Origin: CAYZHV01 sp046541355
Lineage (GTDB): Bacteria > Spirochaetota > Spirochaetia > DSM-27196 > Alkalispirochaetaceae
Assembly (NCBI GenBank): GCA_046541355.1
Contig: JBKHDM010000001.1
Span: forward strand, 7,301-71,300
DNA length: 64,000 nucleotides
Direction of reading: 5' to 3'
The notes under the pieces were generated by a model. The model did no database searches. It had not been told where the DNA came from and saw only the letters and a list, made by a program, of their open reading frames with translations. Position numbers and translations under genes: made by a program. Positions 8,508 to 15,175 of this stretch are shown here, in pieces (position 1 is the first letter of the stretch; every line of letters begins with the position of its first letter).

Positions 8508-9463
8508 TTTCCTGCTCCTGCGGGAACTGTGATCTCCACAAGGGCCGACTCGATCGCTCGGCGCTGCTCTTCGAGGAAGGGAGGAAGGACGAGACTCTCC
8601 CCGAGGCTTTCGGAATCCTCGTCCACGGAAAAGCCGGGACCGTCGGTAGCGATCTCGCAGAGGGCGCCACCCGGCTCCATGACGTAGACCGACCGGAACC
8701 AGAACCGGTCGATCACCTCCGTCGGCGGCCTTCCCGCGGCCATTACCTGCCGCTGAACCTCTCCCTGCTCTCTATCCCCGGGAACACGCCACGCCACGTG
8801 GTGGACCGCCCCGACCCCCCACTGCCCGCGACGACCGTCGGGAACCTCCCGTAGATCGATCCGCTGCCCCGCAAGGCCCTCGCCAACGGTGTAGCGGGTC
8901 CATCCCTCCTCGGACTCCCCCCGCTGAAAGCCGAAGGCCTCGGAGAGAAACCGCTCGGTGGCAGCCGCGTTGCGCTCGAGCAGTCGCGCCCCGGCGAGGC
9001 ATCTGATCTGGTACTCCTCCCCCACCGGACTCGCCGACCACGGGGTAAACTCCAAATCCGGGTAACGCTCTGCCTCCACGAGGGCGAGACGCATACCGTG
9101 GGGGTCGGTAAAGGGGAGCACCTTTTCCCCGAAACGCTCCTCTACCGGAGCCGGGGTAGCCGGGGAGTCTGCAAGCCGCTTCTCCCACCAGCCCACGGTA
9201 CCCTGGGGAATCGCGAGGTAGATCTCCTGCCAGAGCGCCACACCATCCCGCTTCGGGCCCATCGAAGGCCAGGGAAAGAAGGTAATATCGGTACCTGGAT
9301 GACCCTCGCCGTCGGCGAAAAAGAGATGGTAGGTGTCCGGAACGTCCTGGTTCACCGACCGCTTGACCAGTCGGAGTCCGAGAACCCCAATGTAGAAGTC
9401 GACGGTCTCCTGAGGGTCTCCTGAGATCGCCGTCACGTGATGCATGCCTCGTACCTGTTCCAT
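8504..9463 (-). CDS. Ring-cleaving dioxygenase, VOC superfamily (MhqO-like)
   Basis: 319 residues from the ATG at 9463, chosen because AGGAG lies 5 nt upstream and the VOC fold begins at once (MEQVRGMHHVTAISGD). Two vicinal-oxygen-chelate modules: the first carries His in MHHVTAI and the segment VLGLRLVKRSVNQDVPDTYH; the second carries VHHVAWRV and ends in ALCEIATDGPGF, giving the 2-His/1-Glu metal triad. Such enzymes open hydroquinone or catechol-like rings. The frame is open far upstream to 10180, but that part is antisense to another gene and lacks conserved sequence. Translationally coupled to the esterase. Confidence 0.87.
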   Translation of the reverse strand: MEQVRGMHHVTAISGDPQETVDFYIGVLGLRLVKRSVNQDVPDTYHLFFADGEGHPGTDITFFPWPSMGPKRDGVALWQEIYLAIPQGTVGWWEKRLADSPATPAPVEERFGEKVLPFTDPHGMRLALVEAERYPDLEFTPWSASPVGEEYQIRCLAGARLLERNAAATERFLSEAFGFQRGESEEGWTRYTVGEGLAGQRIDLREVPDGRRGQWGVGAVHHVAWRVPGDREQGEVQRQVMAAGRPPTEVIDRFWFRSVYVMEPGGALCEIATDGPGFSVDEDSESLGESLVLPPFLEEQRRAIESALVEITVPAGAGK

Positions 9464-9589
9464 TCGTTCTCCTGACTGTTTTGTGACTCCGTAGAAGGTC
9501 CGTAATGTCGTCCCTCGGGTCAACCGTGAGTTGCTTTTGATCCCCCAGGCAGGTTGCATCGCCCGGGCGAGAAGCCTAGGATGGGGGCA

Positions 9590-10321
9590 ATGAAGCGCTC
9601 GGAACGGGACATCTACGAACCGGTGAGGGCGTACCTCGCCGAGCGAGGCTACCAGGTGGAGGGAGAGGTCCGGGGGTGCGACCTGGTCGCCCGCCGGGGC
9701 GAGGAGCTTCTGGTCGTCGAACTCAAGGCGCGTCTCTCCCTTGCTCTCATCGCCCAGGCGGTGGAACGTCAGGAGTACGCCGACTCGGTCTATGTCGCCG
9801 TCCCGGTCGACTCGGCCACCGCGTATCCGCCCAACTTCGGGCGGACCCGAAAGATCCTGCGACGCCTCGGGCTTGGCGCTCTGCTTGTGCGGTTCCTGAG
9901 CCGGTCGGCGCGGGTTGAGCTTATCTTTCACCCCGATACGTACGAGCCGAGACGTCGCCGGAAAGAGCGTATCGCGGTCATCCGAGAGGTGGACGGACGG
10001 GTGGTGGCCGGGGGCGTCGGCGGCAGCGCTACCCGGGACGGAGAGATCAAGCTCACCGCCTACCGGCAGGCGGCGATACACCTGGCAATCCTCCTCAGGG
10101 AGGAGGGCAGCGCCTCCCCCAGCCGGCTCAGGCGCCTCGGTGGAGCCGAAAAGGCCGCGACGATCCTCCGGGACAACCACTACGGCTGGTTCCGCCGGTT
10201 GCGCCGGGGAGTCTATGCCCTCGACGAGCAGGGGCGGCAGGCCCTCCTGAATCTCGCCCCCCGGATCGGGGCCCTCGAGGCGTCAATCCTGGGAGAGCTC
10301 AGAGCGTCCGAGGAGGTGTGA
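9590..10321 (+). CDS. DUF2161-type PD-(D/E)XK phosphodiesterase-like protein
   Basis: 243 residues from the ATG at 9590; an ATG at 9581 is also possible. AGGATGGGGG just upstream may be the ribosome site. The N-terminal half has a nuclease-like core, CDLVARRGEELLVVELKAR, matching the D-(x)n-E-x-K signature of PD-(D/E)XK folds, and SLALIAQAVERQEYADSVYVAVP follows as in that family. The C-terminal half is basic and helical, perhaps winged-helix (LRREEGSASPSRLRRLG, WFRRLRRGVYALDEQG). DNA binding or cleavage is possible but unproven. Its 3' end overlaps the convergent next gene by 23 bp. Confidence 0.7.
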   Translation: MKRSERDIYEPVRAYLAERGYQVEGEVRGCDLVARRGEELLVVELKARLSLALIAQAVERQEYADSVYVAVPVDSATAYPPNFGRTRKILRRLGLGALLVRFLSRSARVELIFHPDTYEPRRRRKERIAVIREVDGRVVAGGVGGSATRDGEIKLTAYRQAAIHLAILLREEGSASPSRLRRLGGAEKAATILRDNHYGWFRRLRRGVYALDEQGRQALLNLAPRIGALEASILGELRASEEV

Positions 10322-10676
10322 GCCCCGCCTCCCGCCTCGGGTGTGCCCCGACCTCCTGGTCCCAGAGAAAGATCATCATCTTCTCTCTGATCTTCATCAG
10401 CTGCCGGACCGTGAAATCCTCGCTCTCAAAAAGCGCCTCCGGCTCGAGGTCCCGCCCTCCGGCAAGCTCGGCCGCGGCCTCCAGGAGCTCCTCTCCCGCC
10501 CGCTCGAGGAGAGAGACGGTCTTTGCGAGACCGGCCTCATAGCCGCCGCGCCCGCTGTGTCCGACGTGTCCGCTGTGTCCGCCGCGCCCGCTGCCCTCAA
10601 GGGCGAAGGGGATAACCCTCGCCTCGCCCGCTGCCTCACCGGTGTCGATCAGTTCGACTGCTACGTTCATACCCAT
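10299..10676 (-). CDS. Small unknown protein with Gly/His repeat
   Basis: 125 residues from the ATG at 10676; AGGGAGGAT lies just upstream. I do not recognise the family. The first third has short beta-like stretches (MNVAVELIDT, ARVIPFALEG), then a Gly/His/Ser segment (GRGGHSGHVGHSGRGG) encoded by a 9-bp tandem repeat, then helices (LAKTVSLLERAGEELLEAAAELAG, FTVRQLMKIREKMMIFLWDQEVG). The His-rich loop could bind metal, but this is speculation. The gene runs tandem with and 14 bp after the membrane-protein gene, and overlaps the DUF2161 gene tail to tail. Confidence 0.6.
   Translation of the reverse strand: MGMNVAVELIDTGEAAGEARVIPFALEGSGRGGHSGHVGHSGRGGYEAGLAKTVSLLERAGEELLEAAAELAGGRDLEPEALFESEDFTVRQLMKIREKMMIFLWDQEVGAHPRREAGLTPPRTL
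10557..10583 (-). repeat. 9-bp tandem repeat encoding Gly-His units
   Basis: Three 9-bp units (GTGTCCGAC, GTGTCCGCT, GTGTCCGCC on the plus strand) inside the small Gly/His protein gene, giving GHS/GHV/GHS on the minus strand. Confidence 0.7.
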
Positions 10677-10689
10677 AGGAGATCCTCCC

Positions 10690-11196
10690 TCATGGGGCTG
10701 AGTGTAGTGCCATGAGGGTGACACGGATTGTCCCGGCAGCAAGAAATCGTTGCACCTGATCCCAGGCGTAGGCGTAGATACATCCGAGGAGCAAGGACCA
10801 GAGGAGCATGCCGAGGATGAGATAGAGAGGCTTGTGCCGAATGTTTGGAAACAGGTGCATCGAGATGACCGTTGAGACGGGGATCGAGAGTAGAACAGGG
10901 TTTAGAATGACGACCCCCGGAAATCCGTAGCGCCGCTTGATCCTCGCGAGGCGTTTGATCCGTTTTCTTGAGGGGCGTCGTGGCCCGCCGGTCACCCGTC
11001 GGATCCGCGGGGCGAGGTGGCGCCGCCAGAGCGGAAGAACCAGGTCCGCCAGATACGCGGTGGCGAGGACCCCGACGGCACCGCCGAGATTGGTCCAGAG
11101 GTAAGCCTCCCAAAAATCGAGGGCCGCAAAGGCGACGGGCAGCGTAACCCCGAACTTGAACGTCGACAGACCCGCGATTGCCAGGCGTTGCCACAT
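10690..11196 (-). CDS. Small integral membrane protein, unknown
   Basis: 168 residues. Predicted membrane helices are near 8-28 (FKFGVTLPVAFAALDFW), 33-57 (LGGAVGVLATAYLADLVLPLW), 92-115 (GVVILNPVLLSIPVSTVISMHLF) and 122-145 (LYLILGMLLWSLLLGCIYAYAW), with a strongly basic cytoplasmic loop (RRHLAPRIRRVTGGPRRPSRKRIKRLARIKRRYG). It resembles no family I can name with confidence. It lies 75 bp after the SDR gene and shortly before the Gly/His protein gene. Confidence 0.6.
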   Translation of the reverse strand: MWQRLAIAGLSTFKFGVTLPVAFAALDFWEAYLWTNLGGAVGVLATAYLADLVLPLWRRHLAPRIRRVTGGPRRPSRKRIKRLARIKRRYGFPGVVILNPVLLSIPVSTVISMHLFPNIRHKPLYLILGMLLWSLLLGCIYAYAWDQVQRFLAAGTIRVTLMALHSAP

Positions 11197-11245
11197 GAGG
11201 AGTAGTAGCCTATCCGGGGGCCGGGAGGGTGTAAAGCGAGGTTAC

Positions 11246-11265
11246 TGTCCTCCACCCTGGGGATA
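11246..11265 (+). repeat. Solitary copy of the 20-bp dispersed repeat
   Basis: Exact TGTCCTCCACCCTGGGGATA, preceded by TTAC. It lies 6 nt past the SDR stop on the minus strand. Identical copies are at 25458, 25594 (inverted) and 58896, with a degenerate one at 62673. Confidence 0.85.
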
Positions 11266-11271
11266 TCGCCT

Positions 11272-11982
11272 CTACCACGCCCGAGGCTTACCCTCGTAGA
11301 AGAACCCCCCGGTCCCCCGGCCCAACTCACCGAGGGCGACCTCCAGGATATCCGCCGCGGCGGATTCCGGGCTCTTGGTGGCGGAGGCTCCCCCCATATC
11401 CGTTGCGACCCATCCGGGGTCCACGGCGTTGACCGTCACTTCTGCAGGAAGCTCCCGGGCCAGGGTGAGCGTAAGCGCGTTGAGGGCTACTTTGCTTATG
11501 GCGTAGGGCCCGGGTCCGAGGCCCTCGCCAAAGGATGCCCAGCCGCTGCTTACGTTTATGATGCGCCCCCTGCCCCGACCGACCATCCCCGGGGCAAAGG
11601 CGCGAACGAGACGCAGGGGACCGTAGAGATTCGTCTCGATGCTCCTTGCCACCGGGTCATCAGCCGCGGCGGTCACATCCGGAGGTAGGAGGAGGGGATC
11701 TTCGAGAAGAATCCCCGCATTGTTGAACAGCAGATCCACCCCCCGGGAGCCGAGCTGGTCCGCCGCGGCGGCCACCGACTCGCCGCTTCTCACATCCAGG
11801 GCAATCGGTATCACCTCCCCCACTCCCCGCTCCCTGAGGGCAGCCGAGACGGTCTCGGCCATGCGCATATCCCGGGCTCCGAGATATACGGTGAAGCCCC
11901 TCGCGGCGAGAGCCTCGACCAGAGCACGGCCGATCCCCCGGTTGCCGCCGCTGACCAGGGCGAGGTCCAGATCTGCTGTCAT
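11272..11982 (-). CDS. Short-chain dehydrogenase/reductase (SDR)
   Basis: 236 residues from the ATG at 11982. Classical SDR features: the nucleotide loop LVSGGNRGIGRAL (about 6-18), NNAG (about 82-85), a Ser in INVSSGWASF and the active-site YxxxK in GPYAISKVAL. The GGNRGIG loop and the following ARD fit NADP(H) preference, but the substrate cannot be told. The start was chosen because it sits 7 nt after a promoter -10 box, as at several other genes here; upstream starts would lie in or before that promoter. Confidence 0.88.
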   Translation of the reverse strand: MTADLDLALVSGGNRGIGRALVEALAARGFTVYLGARDMRMAETVSAALRERGVGEVIPIALDVRSGESVAAAADQLGSRGVDLLFNNAGILLEDPLLLPPDVTAAADDPVARSIETNLYGPLRLVRAFAPGMVGRGRGRIINVSSGWASFGEGLGPGPYAISKVALNALTLTLARELPAEVTVNAVDPGWVATDMGGASATKSPESAAADILEVALGELGRGTGGFFYEGKPRAW

Positions 11983-11989
11983 ACTATCA

Positions 11990-12018
11990 ACTATATGTAG
12001 CTGCGTATGCCGGGGCAA
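11990..12018 (-). promoter_or_regulatory. Promoter of the SDR gene, leaderless
   Basis: On the minus strand TTGCCC (12018-12013), a 17-bp spacer and TATAGT (11995-11990), with only 7 nt to the ATG. Transcription should start at or next to the A of ATG. No Shine-Dalgarno is present. Confidence 0.6.
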
Positions 12019-12024
12019 CAGGCG

Positions 12025-12681
12025 TCAGAGGTAGCGGTATACTCCGTGGAAGAAGGCGCCGCTTCCGGCGAGGACGAAGCAGTGCCAGATCGCGTGATAG
12101 AAGGGCACGCCCTTGAGGGCGTAAACAACCGTGCCGAGCGTGTAAAACAGCCCCCCGGCGAGCATGGAGTAAAAGAGCCCTGGAGGCAGAATCTCGAGTA
12201 TCTCAGGAAAGCGGATCGCCGCAAGCCAGCCCATCGCCAGATAGAAGAGGACCTGAAGCACCTTGAAACGGCCCCAGAAGATGATCTTGAAGGCGATTCC
12301 GACCACGGCGAGGACCCAGACCGCGTAGAGGGTTCGTCGTGCCCAGGGAGCGTCAATACTCGCCATGATCGGCGTGTAGGTCCCGGCGATCAGCAGATAG
12401 ATCGACATATGGTCACCGATCCGAAAGATCCGTTTCCAGGTTCCTCCGGATGAGAGGTGGTAGAGGGTAGAGGCGGTGTAGAGAAGCACCATCGACAGGC
12501 CGAATACCAGATGTGGCCAGTCCGGTTCGTAGCGTCGCAGCAGCAGAATAAGTGCGACCGGTGAGAGCAGCGCAGCGACTCCGTGGGTCGCCGCGTTGGC
12601 CCACTCCTCCTTCGGTGAGTCGTGGGTGTGGAGGGTAATGTGACGTTCGAGCCAGCTCGACGTACTGGATGTTTCCGGCAT
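12025..12681 (-). CDS. Hemolysin III / YqfA (PAQR-like) membrane protein
   Basis: 218 residues with seven predicted membrane helices. The family signature residues are present: EEWANAATHGVAALLSP near 20, TASTLYHLS (conserved Ser-x-x-x-His) near 68-76, DHMSIYLLIAGTYTP near 88-102, and HAIWHCFVLAGSGAFFHGV near the C-terminus, which supplies the metal-site His pair. Members are related to eukaryotic PAQR receptors and may be metal-dependent hydrolases in the inner membrane. The name hemolysin is historical. The ATG follows a TACACT -10 box by 7 nt, without a Shine-Dalgarno. The Asp/His metal ligands appear intact. Confidence 0.9.
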   Translation of the reverse strand: MPETSSTSSWLERHITLHTHDSPKEEWANAATHGVAALLSPVALILLLRRYEPDWPHLVFGLSMVLLYTASTLYHLSSGGTWKRIFRIGDHMSIYLLIAGTYTPIMASIDAPWARRTLYAVWVLAVVGIAFKIIFWGRFKVLQVLFYLAMGWLAAIRFPEILEILPPGLFYSMLAGGLFYTLGTVVYALKGVPFYHAIWHCFVLAGSGAFFHGVYRYL

Positions 12682-12688
12682 GGTCGGC

Positions 12689-12694
12689 AGTGTA
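12689..12694 (-). promoter_or_regulatory. Putative -10 box of the hemolysin III gene
   Basis: TACACT on the minus strand, 7 nt before the ATG at 12681. No good -35 box; the distance matches the leaderless pattern of nearby genes. Confidence 0.4.
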
Positions 12695-12811
12695 ACCGGG
12701 ATCGACCGCGTGTAGCTACGCCGCGGACCGCAGTAGAGCGAGGATAGTATAGTAATGAGAAGGAAAAACCGCTATATTCAGGATTATAGATTCTTCTGTC
12801 AGGAGCGCTTG

Positions 12812-13207
12812 ATGAGCAGATTGATACCGATTCTTCTAGCCGTGACCGTCGTGCTCTTTCTCGCTGCCCGGCTCGCGGCACAGCAGACCACCGACCCCTC
12901 CCTCAACCGCTACGCAACCCCCGATGGCCTCAAAGAGCTTATCGAGAGCGAGGATAAACCTTACCTGCTCGTCGACGTTCGCACCGCCGCCGAGTACAAC
13001 GGGGGCCACATACCCACGGCGATTAACGTCCCCTTTCAGACAATCGGCGAGTCCCTCCCGGAGACCGAGGGTGATCCAATACTTATCGTCTACTGCAGAA
13101 CCGGCCGCCGCTCGGGGGTCGCCTTCCGCACCCTCAAAAACCAGGGATACGAGCGGGTCGTAGACTTTGGGGGTATCCTCCGCTGGGAGGGTGAGATCGA
13201 GGGGTAG
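12812..13207 (+). CDS. Exported single-domain rhodanese
   Basis: 131 residues from the ATG at 12812; AGGAG lies 8 nt upstream, and an earlier in-frame ATG (12755) has no ribosome site. The N-terminus SRLIPILLAVTVVLFLAARLAAQQ is a signal peptide with a likely cut after RLAAQ or ALAA. The rhodanese domain has DVRTAAEYNGGHIPTAINVP and the active-site loop YCRTGRRSGVA with the catalytic Cys. It should transfer sulfane sulfur in the periplasm. It meets a second, cytoplasmic rhodanese tail to tail 2 bp away. Confidence 0.87.
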   Translation: MSRLIPILLAVTVVLFLAARLAAQQTTDPSLNRYATPDGLKELIESEDKPYLLVDVRTAAEYNGGHIPTAINVPFQTIGESLPETEGDPILIVYCRTGRRSGVAFRTLKNQGYERVVDFGGILRWEGEIEG

Positions 13208-13209
13208 GA

Positions 13210-13533
13210 CTACTCCTCGACCGGGTAGCCCGCCTCCTTCCAGGCGGCCTTCCCCCCCTCAAAGTCATAGACATTGGCAAAGCCCATCTTTTCGAGTTTC
13301 TCTGCGGCTATAACGCTCGCCCGACACGCCTCATCGTGACAGTAGACGACGATCTCCTCCTCGGGAGCAAACCGCTCCTTCGCCTCCCTGCCAATCTTGT
13401 TAAAATGGATGTTTATCGCCCCCGGTAGGTGCCACTCCTCATATTCCTTCGGCATGAGGGTCTCAACGAGATGAAACCGCTCTCCTCGGTCGAGCTTCCC
13501 CTTTACGGTTTCGGCGTCAATAGATTTGGGCAT
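13210..13533 (-). CDS. Cytoplasmic single-domain rhodanese
   Basis: 107 residues without signal peptide. It has ETLMPKEYEEWHLPGAINIHF (CH2A-like motif) and the active-site loop CHDEACRAS, with the catalytic Cys at the first position, then a final FEGGKAAWKEAGYP. The loop is longer than the usual six residues (CxxxxR variant), so a strict thiosulfate sulfurtransferase role is less sure. Convergent with the exported rhodanese; no sequence closeness beyond the family. Confidence 0.83.
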   Translation of the reverse strand: MPKSIDAETVKGKLDRGERFHLVETLMPKEYEEWHLPGAINIHFNKIGREAKERFAPEEEIVVYCHDEACRASVIAAEKLEKMGFANVYDFEGGKAAWKEAGYPVEE

Positions 13534-13843
13534 GATCTGTCTCCATCTTCAAAAGCTATCGGTTCCTCCCGGGGCAGTCAAATCAGCCTCCGAGGGAGTA
13601 GGGCCGCCGGAAGGGCTACTGCCGCGACGCCGCAGGAGAGCAAAGAGAGAGAGAGAGATCAGGATGCTTGTCACCGCGAGGACCTCGGAACCCCGGGGGA
13701 GGAACGATGCTGATCAGCGGCTGCCCCGCACCCTTCGCGGCGAGGTAGACCAGGGTGAAGTTCGAAGCGAACGAAAGAGCATCCAGGCGACCTGCTCTGT
13801 TACCGGGAGGTGAGGGCGCGACCGATCCCGTCCCGTGGCCCCC
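13534..13843 (-). other. 310-bp gap, possible remnant of a membrane-protein gene
   Basis: No intact gene is seen. On the minus strand one frame reads FASNFTLVYLAAKGAGQPLISIV, and after a one-base shift another frame continues EVLAVTSILISLSLFALLRRRG. Both are hydrophobic and membrane-helix-like. A GA dinucleotide run (about 13648-13662) lies inside the second part. There is no start codon or ribosome site. This may be a decayed membrane-protein 3' end or chance; I assign no function. Confidence 0.3.
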
Positions 13844-15157
13844 TCACTCCGGACGGTTCGCCCCGAGGGCCGAAAGGATGAGGATCAGCGCGAGAAGAGA
13901 ACAACTCAGGGCGACCACGGCGTAGCCCCCGGTGATGTCCCGGCCTGCACTGAAGATGTAGGGCCCGACGGCAGTACCCGCGACGGTTAGGGAGAAGGCG
14001 AAGCCACTTATCGCGCCGAGGTGGGGGCGCCCGAAAAACCGGGGCCAGGTGACATTGGAGACGATGCCGAACATGCCCTGGGAGATTCCCTGTCCGGCGA
14101 TCACCCCCGCCACCGGCAGACCGGGTGCGAGAACAGCTACGGAGATGGTGAGAATCACCACCCCCGTGAGCTGGAGGATCGCAAAGTACTTTAGTTTGAT
14201 GTAGTCCGAGAGGTAGCTTCCTGCAAACTCAAAGATGACCGCCACCACCGCCGCCGGAAAGAAGACCGAAACAGCCGTGCTACGCGCCATGCCGGCGGCG
14301 TCAAAGATGGAGACGATGTGGAAGGTGTAGGCCGTGACCACCAGACCGCCGAGAAAGAGGGTGAAGGCGAATACCCAGAAGGTGTAGGTCCTCCTCGCCT
14401 CCCTGAGGGTAAAGGCTCGCCCCGCCCTCGCCTCGGGGTGAGTCTTTCTGCTCTTTCCCCGCAGGGGTCCATCGGGCAACAGACCGTGAGCCTCCGGGGT
14501 ATCCCGATAGAGCAGGAAGGCGAGCAGACCGAAGAGGGCAACCGCCGCCGCGAGAACCCGCCAGGCGCCCTGCCAGCTGAAGTTCCGGATCAGGTCGTCA
14601 AAGAGTCGAGGAGCGTAGGAGAAGCCTAAGGAGATGGACACCCCCATTACCGCATTTGCCACTCCCCTGCGCTCGACAAACCACTCCATGACCATGTTTC
14701 GGGAGGCGAGGGTGAGCATCCCCTGGCCGGAGAAGCGCAGCAGAAAAAACCCCCCGGAGATGAGAAAAAAGGTAAAAAGGGGAACCCCAAGGCGTGCGGC
14801 AACGGCGGGGGCCAGGGTGAGTCCGACCAGCACGATGGCGAGGAGCGCCGATGCAGCTGTGGCGACGAGACGTCCCCCGAAATGGTCGTAGAGGCGCCCT
14901 GCCTGTGCAAGGAGCAGGGCGCTGCCGACCGTGCCGATGAGATAGGCAAAACTGAGCTCGGTGCGGCTCAGGGAGAGCTCCTGGATGAGGAAGTCTGTCA
15001 AGACCGATACGCCGATGGTCTGACCCGGGGAGCTCATGATCATTCCGAGCGTGCCCATGAGCAGGACGCCCCAGCCGTAGAAGAAGGGTAACCGTCGAGG
15101 GTCAAAAGGAAAGCGCCGCAGAGCGCTTGGAGATCCGGGGTGCGATCGGTGTTCCAT
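13844..15157 (-). CDS. MFS transporter
   Basis: 437 residues with about twelve hydrophobic segments. The first, YGWGVLLMGTLGMIMSSPGQTIGVSV, is typical of oxalate/formate-antiporter-like and monocarboxylate-like MFS carriers. The loop GRLYDHFGGRLV is the cytoplasmic motif between helices 2 and 3, and the central loop (SRKTHPEARAGRAFTLREARR) is basic, as expected. The substrate cannot be deduced. It begins 18 bp after the stop of the PAS histidine kinase gene, so the two are probably cotranscribed and the kinase could sense the transported compound or a related signal (inference). No clear Shine-Dalgarno. Confidence 0.85.
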   Translation of the reverse strand: MEHRSHPGSPSALRRFPFDPRRLPFFYGWGVLLMGTLGMIMSSPGQTIGVSVLTDFLIQELSLSRTELSFAYLIGTVGSALLLAQAGRLYDHFGGRLVATAASALLAIVLVGLTLAPAVAARLGVPLFTFFLISGGFFLLRFSGQGMLTLASRNMVMEWFVERRGVANAVMGVSISLGFSYAPRLFDDLIRNFSWQGAWRVLAAAVALFGLLAFLLYRDTPEAHGLLPDGPLRGKSRKTHPEARAGRAFTLREARRTYTFWVFAFTLFLGGLVVTAYTFHIVSIFDAAGMARSTAVSVFFPAAVVAVIFEFAGSYLSDYIKLKYFAILQLTGVVILTISVAVLAPGLPVAGVIAGQGISQGMFGIVSNVTWPRFFGRPHLGAISGFAFSLTVAGTAVGPYIFSAGRDITGGYAVVALSCSLLALILILSALGANRPE

Positions 15158-15175
15158 GGGAGGGCAGAGGCTACA

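Noticed and set aside
9464..10180. Upstream extension of the ring-cleaving dioxygenase
   Set aside because: No conserved sequence before 9463, overlaps the DUF2161 gene, and AGGAG marks the inner ATG.
13640..13662. GA dinucleotide run as a phase-variation tract
   Set aside because: It is not inside an intact gene, so switching of a product cannot be argued.
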